Of a stretch of DNA of 7,114 bases, positions 5,867-7,114 are shown in pieces. A program made the translations under genes and the position numbers. This DNA comes from an uncultured Pseudomonadota bacterium (lineage in GTDB: Bacteria > Pseudomonadota > Gammaproteobacteria > Methylococcales > Methylomonadaceae). How positions within the stretch are numbered: position 1 is the first letter of the stretch; every line of letters begins with the position of its first letter. Below the pieces are notes generated by a model. It had not been told where the DNA came from. It did no database searches and saw only the letters and a program-made list of their open reading frames with translations. The DNA lies in assembly GCA_903902945.1 (NCBI GenBank), contig CAIUWU010000234.1, forward strand, positions 1-7,114, read 5' to 3'.

Positions 5867-7114
5867 TTAAATAGTTTCCAGTTTGGCGTAGGCCAGCATC
5901 AACCATTTTATGCCGGCATTACGGAAATTGATTTGTACCCGTTCCTGATCGCCTTCACCTTCGCTTTGCAACACGACACCATCGCCAAATTTTTCATGGC
6001 GCACCGTTTGGCCCAGTTTGAAACGGCTGTTGGCGGCAACCGCGTTGCTGATGCTGGTTGGCTGAGGTGCAGGTCGGCTGACATTAGCGCGGATGCGAAT
6101 TTCCTGCAACACTTCGGCCGGAATTTCCTTGATGAAGCGGGAAGGGCGCGGATAGCTGTCTTTGCCATATAAACGCCGTGATTCGGCATAACTCAGATAC
6201 AGCTGCTGCATCGCACGAGTAATACCGACATAACAAAGGCGGCGCTCTTCCTGCAAGCGGCCAGGATCATCAAGTGCCTGCTGCGATGGAAACAGACCTT
6301 CCTCGACACCCACCATGAACACCAGTTTAAACTCCAGTCCTTTGGCGGTGTGTAAGGTCATCAGTTGTACGCAGTCGTCGTCGGCATCGCCCTGCATCTC
6401 ACCCGCTTCCAGTGCGGCATGGGTCAGAAACTGATCCAGCTCGCTGAGGTTGTCAGGATTGTCGCTGTCGTAATCAAACAGTTTGGCGGCGTTAACCAGC
6501 TCTTCCAGGTTTTCGACCCGGGTTTCACCTTTGTCTTGTTTTTCTTTTTTATAAAGTTCAATCAGGCCGCTGCTTTCGATTACATATTTAACGCTCTCGA
6601 ATAAGGCTTCATGGCCGGCGGTTTGCTGGCTCATGGTATCGATTAGATGCATAAAGGCTTGCAAGGCAGATGCTGCCCGTGCCGGCAAACGCGCTTCTTC
6701 GATCAGGTAATGCGAGGCCTGCCACAAGGAAACGGAACGGTCACGCGCCAGCAAACGCATGTCATCGAGGGTTTTGGCGCCGATGCCGCGCGTCGGGGTA
6801 TTTACCACCCGTTCAAACGAGGGAACGCCATGCGGATTGGCCGACAGTCTGAGAGAGGCGCGCCCGTTTGTAATTTCCAAGCGATCAAAGAAACGCAGGC
6901 CGCCATAAACCCGGTAAGGAGTGGCGGTAGTCATCAGCCGTTCTTCAAACTGCCGCGATTGGGCTTTGGAACGATAGAGAATGGCAACATCGCTGCGCAT
7001 CCCGCCGTCTTTGATCCACTGGCGAATTTTTTCGACTACAAAATAGGCTTCATCCTGTTCGTTGAAGGCAGCATATAACGATAATGGCAGGCCTTCGCCG
7101 GCGTCGGTCCATAA
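5867..7114 (-). CDS. uvrD: DNA helicase II UvrD, C-terminal part (5' end beyond window)
   Basis: The last 415 residues of UvrD, the SF1A 3'-5' helicase of nucleotide-excision and mismatch repair. The frame is open to the window edge (it starts LWTDAGEGLPLSLY), so roughly the first 300 residues, with Walker A and B, lie outside. Seen here (numbered from the edge) are AILYRSKAQSR (motif IV region, about 44-54), RVVNTPTRGIG (102-112), LMTLHTAKGLEF (motif V, 251-262), EERRLCYVGITRA (motif VI with the arginine finger, 289-301), YAESRRLYG and PSRFI. The Tudor-like C-terminal domain is complete (about 365-415, KLGQTVRHEKFGDG to IKWLMLAYAKLETI); this domain binds RNA polymerase in E. coli UvrD. Similarity to the enterobacterial protein is high and collinear, apart from a divergent patch at 82-96, where EITNGRASLRL stands in place of the usual EIKDxLxYLRL. 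It is the most upstream visible gene of the leftward cluster. Confidence 0.95.
   Translation of the reverse strand, partial: LWTDAGEGLPLSLYAAFNEQDEAYFVVEKIRQWIKDGGMRSDVAILYRSKAQSRQFEERLMTTATPYRVYGGLRFFDRLEITNGRASLRLSANPHGVPSFERVVNTPTRGIGAKTLDDMRLLARDRSVSLWQASHYLIEEARLPARAASALQAFMHLIDTMSQQTAGHEALFESVKYVIESSGLIELYKKEKQDKGETRVENLEELVNAAKLFDYDSDNPDNLSELDQFLTHAALEAGEMQGDADDDCVQLMTLHTAKGLEFKLVFMVGVEEGLFPSQQALDDPGRLQEERRLCYVGITRAMQQLYLSYAESRRLYGKDSYPRPSRFIKEIPAEVLQEIRIRANVSRPAPQPTSISNAVAANSRFKLGQTVRHEKFGDGVVLQSEGEGDQERVQINFRNAGIKWLMLAYAKLETI

Noticed and set aside
6365..7078. Open frames on the + strand opposite uvrD
   Set aside because: They lie antisense to a well-supported UvrD reading, show no recognisable domain and lack ribosome sites.
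1..7114. Novel defence, mobile or CRISPR-type system
   Set aside because: No repeats, integrase, transposase, nuclease or toxin-antitoxin features are seen. The genes belong to known housekeeping or envelope families.

Overview
The window looks like chromosomal DNA of a gammaproteobacterium. The C-terminal part of UvrD follows the enterobacterial protein closely, and the GspE, L,D-transpeptidase and nitroreductase sequences fit the same class. A methanotroph-like lineage (Methylococcales) is possible, but that is a weak inference. Base composition and codon use look even throughout. I see no tRNA, rRNA, CRISPR array, insertion sequence or phage gene.

Left part (1-2242, + strand). A strong intrinsic terminator closes an upstream gene that lies outside the window. 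An AT-rich stretch with a plausible promoter follows, then the first 330 codons of a type II secretion ATPase (GspE). That gene stops being GspE just before its Walker A motif, at about 1148-1157. From there, in another frame, the sequence is the 3' part of a CHASE2-type receptor adenylate cyclase: the end of the sensor domain, three membrane segments and an intact class III catalytic domain. Two unrelated genes are therefore joined at one point and both lose essential parts. This is either a real deletion/recombination scar or an assembly chimera, and it is the most important thing to check in the window.

Middle part (2243-4260, - strand). A perfect 10-bp hairpin sits between the convergent cyclase and lipoprotein genes. 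The lipoprotein has a glycine-zipper region and lies 45 bp downstream of a multidomain L,D-transpeptidase (LysM-like, YkuD and SPOR segments). The two probably form an envelope-related operon, read from a good sigma70-like promoter at 4168-4196.

Right part (4261-7114, - strand). Five genes run leftward: uvrD (5' end beyond the window), a small DksA/TraR-type zinc-finger protein, a nitroreductase, a SRPBCC (START-like) protein and a DUF2905 membrane protein. Spacing is tight (20, 8, 59 and 16 bp), so one transcript is likely, possibly with its own control at the SRPBCC gene. A 12-bp perfect inverted repeat brackets that gene's start codon. UvrD carries a short, unusually divergent patch in a normally conserved helicase segment.

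I found no clearly new multi-gene system. The notable items are the gene junction, the inverted repeat around a start codon, and the altered UvrD patch.
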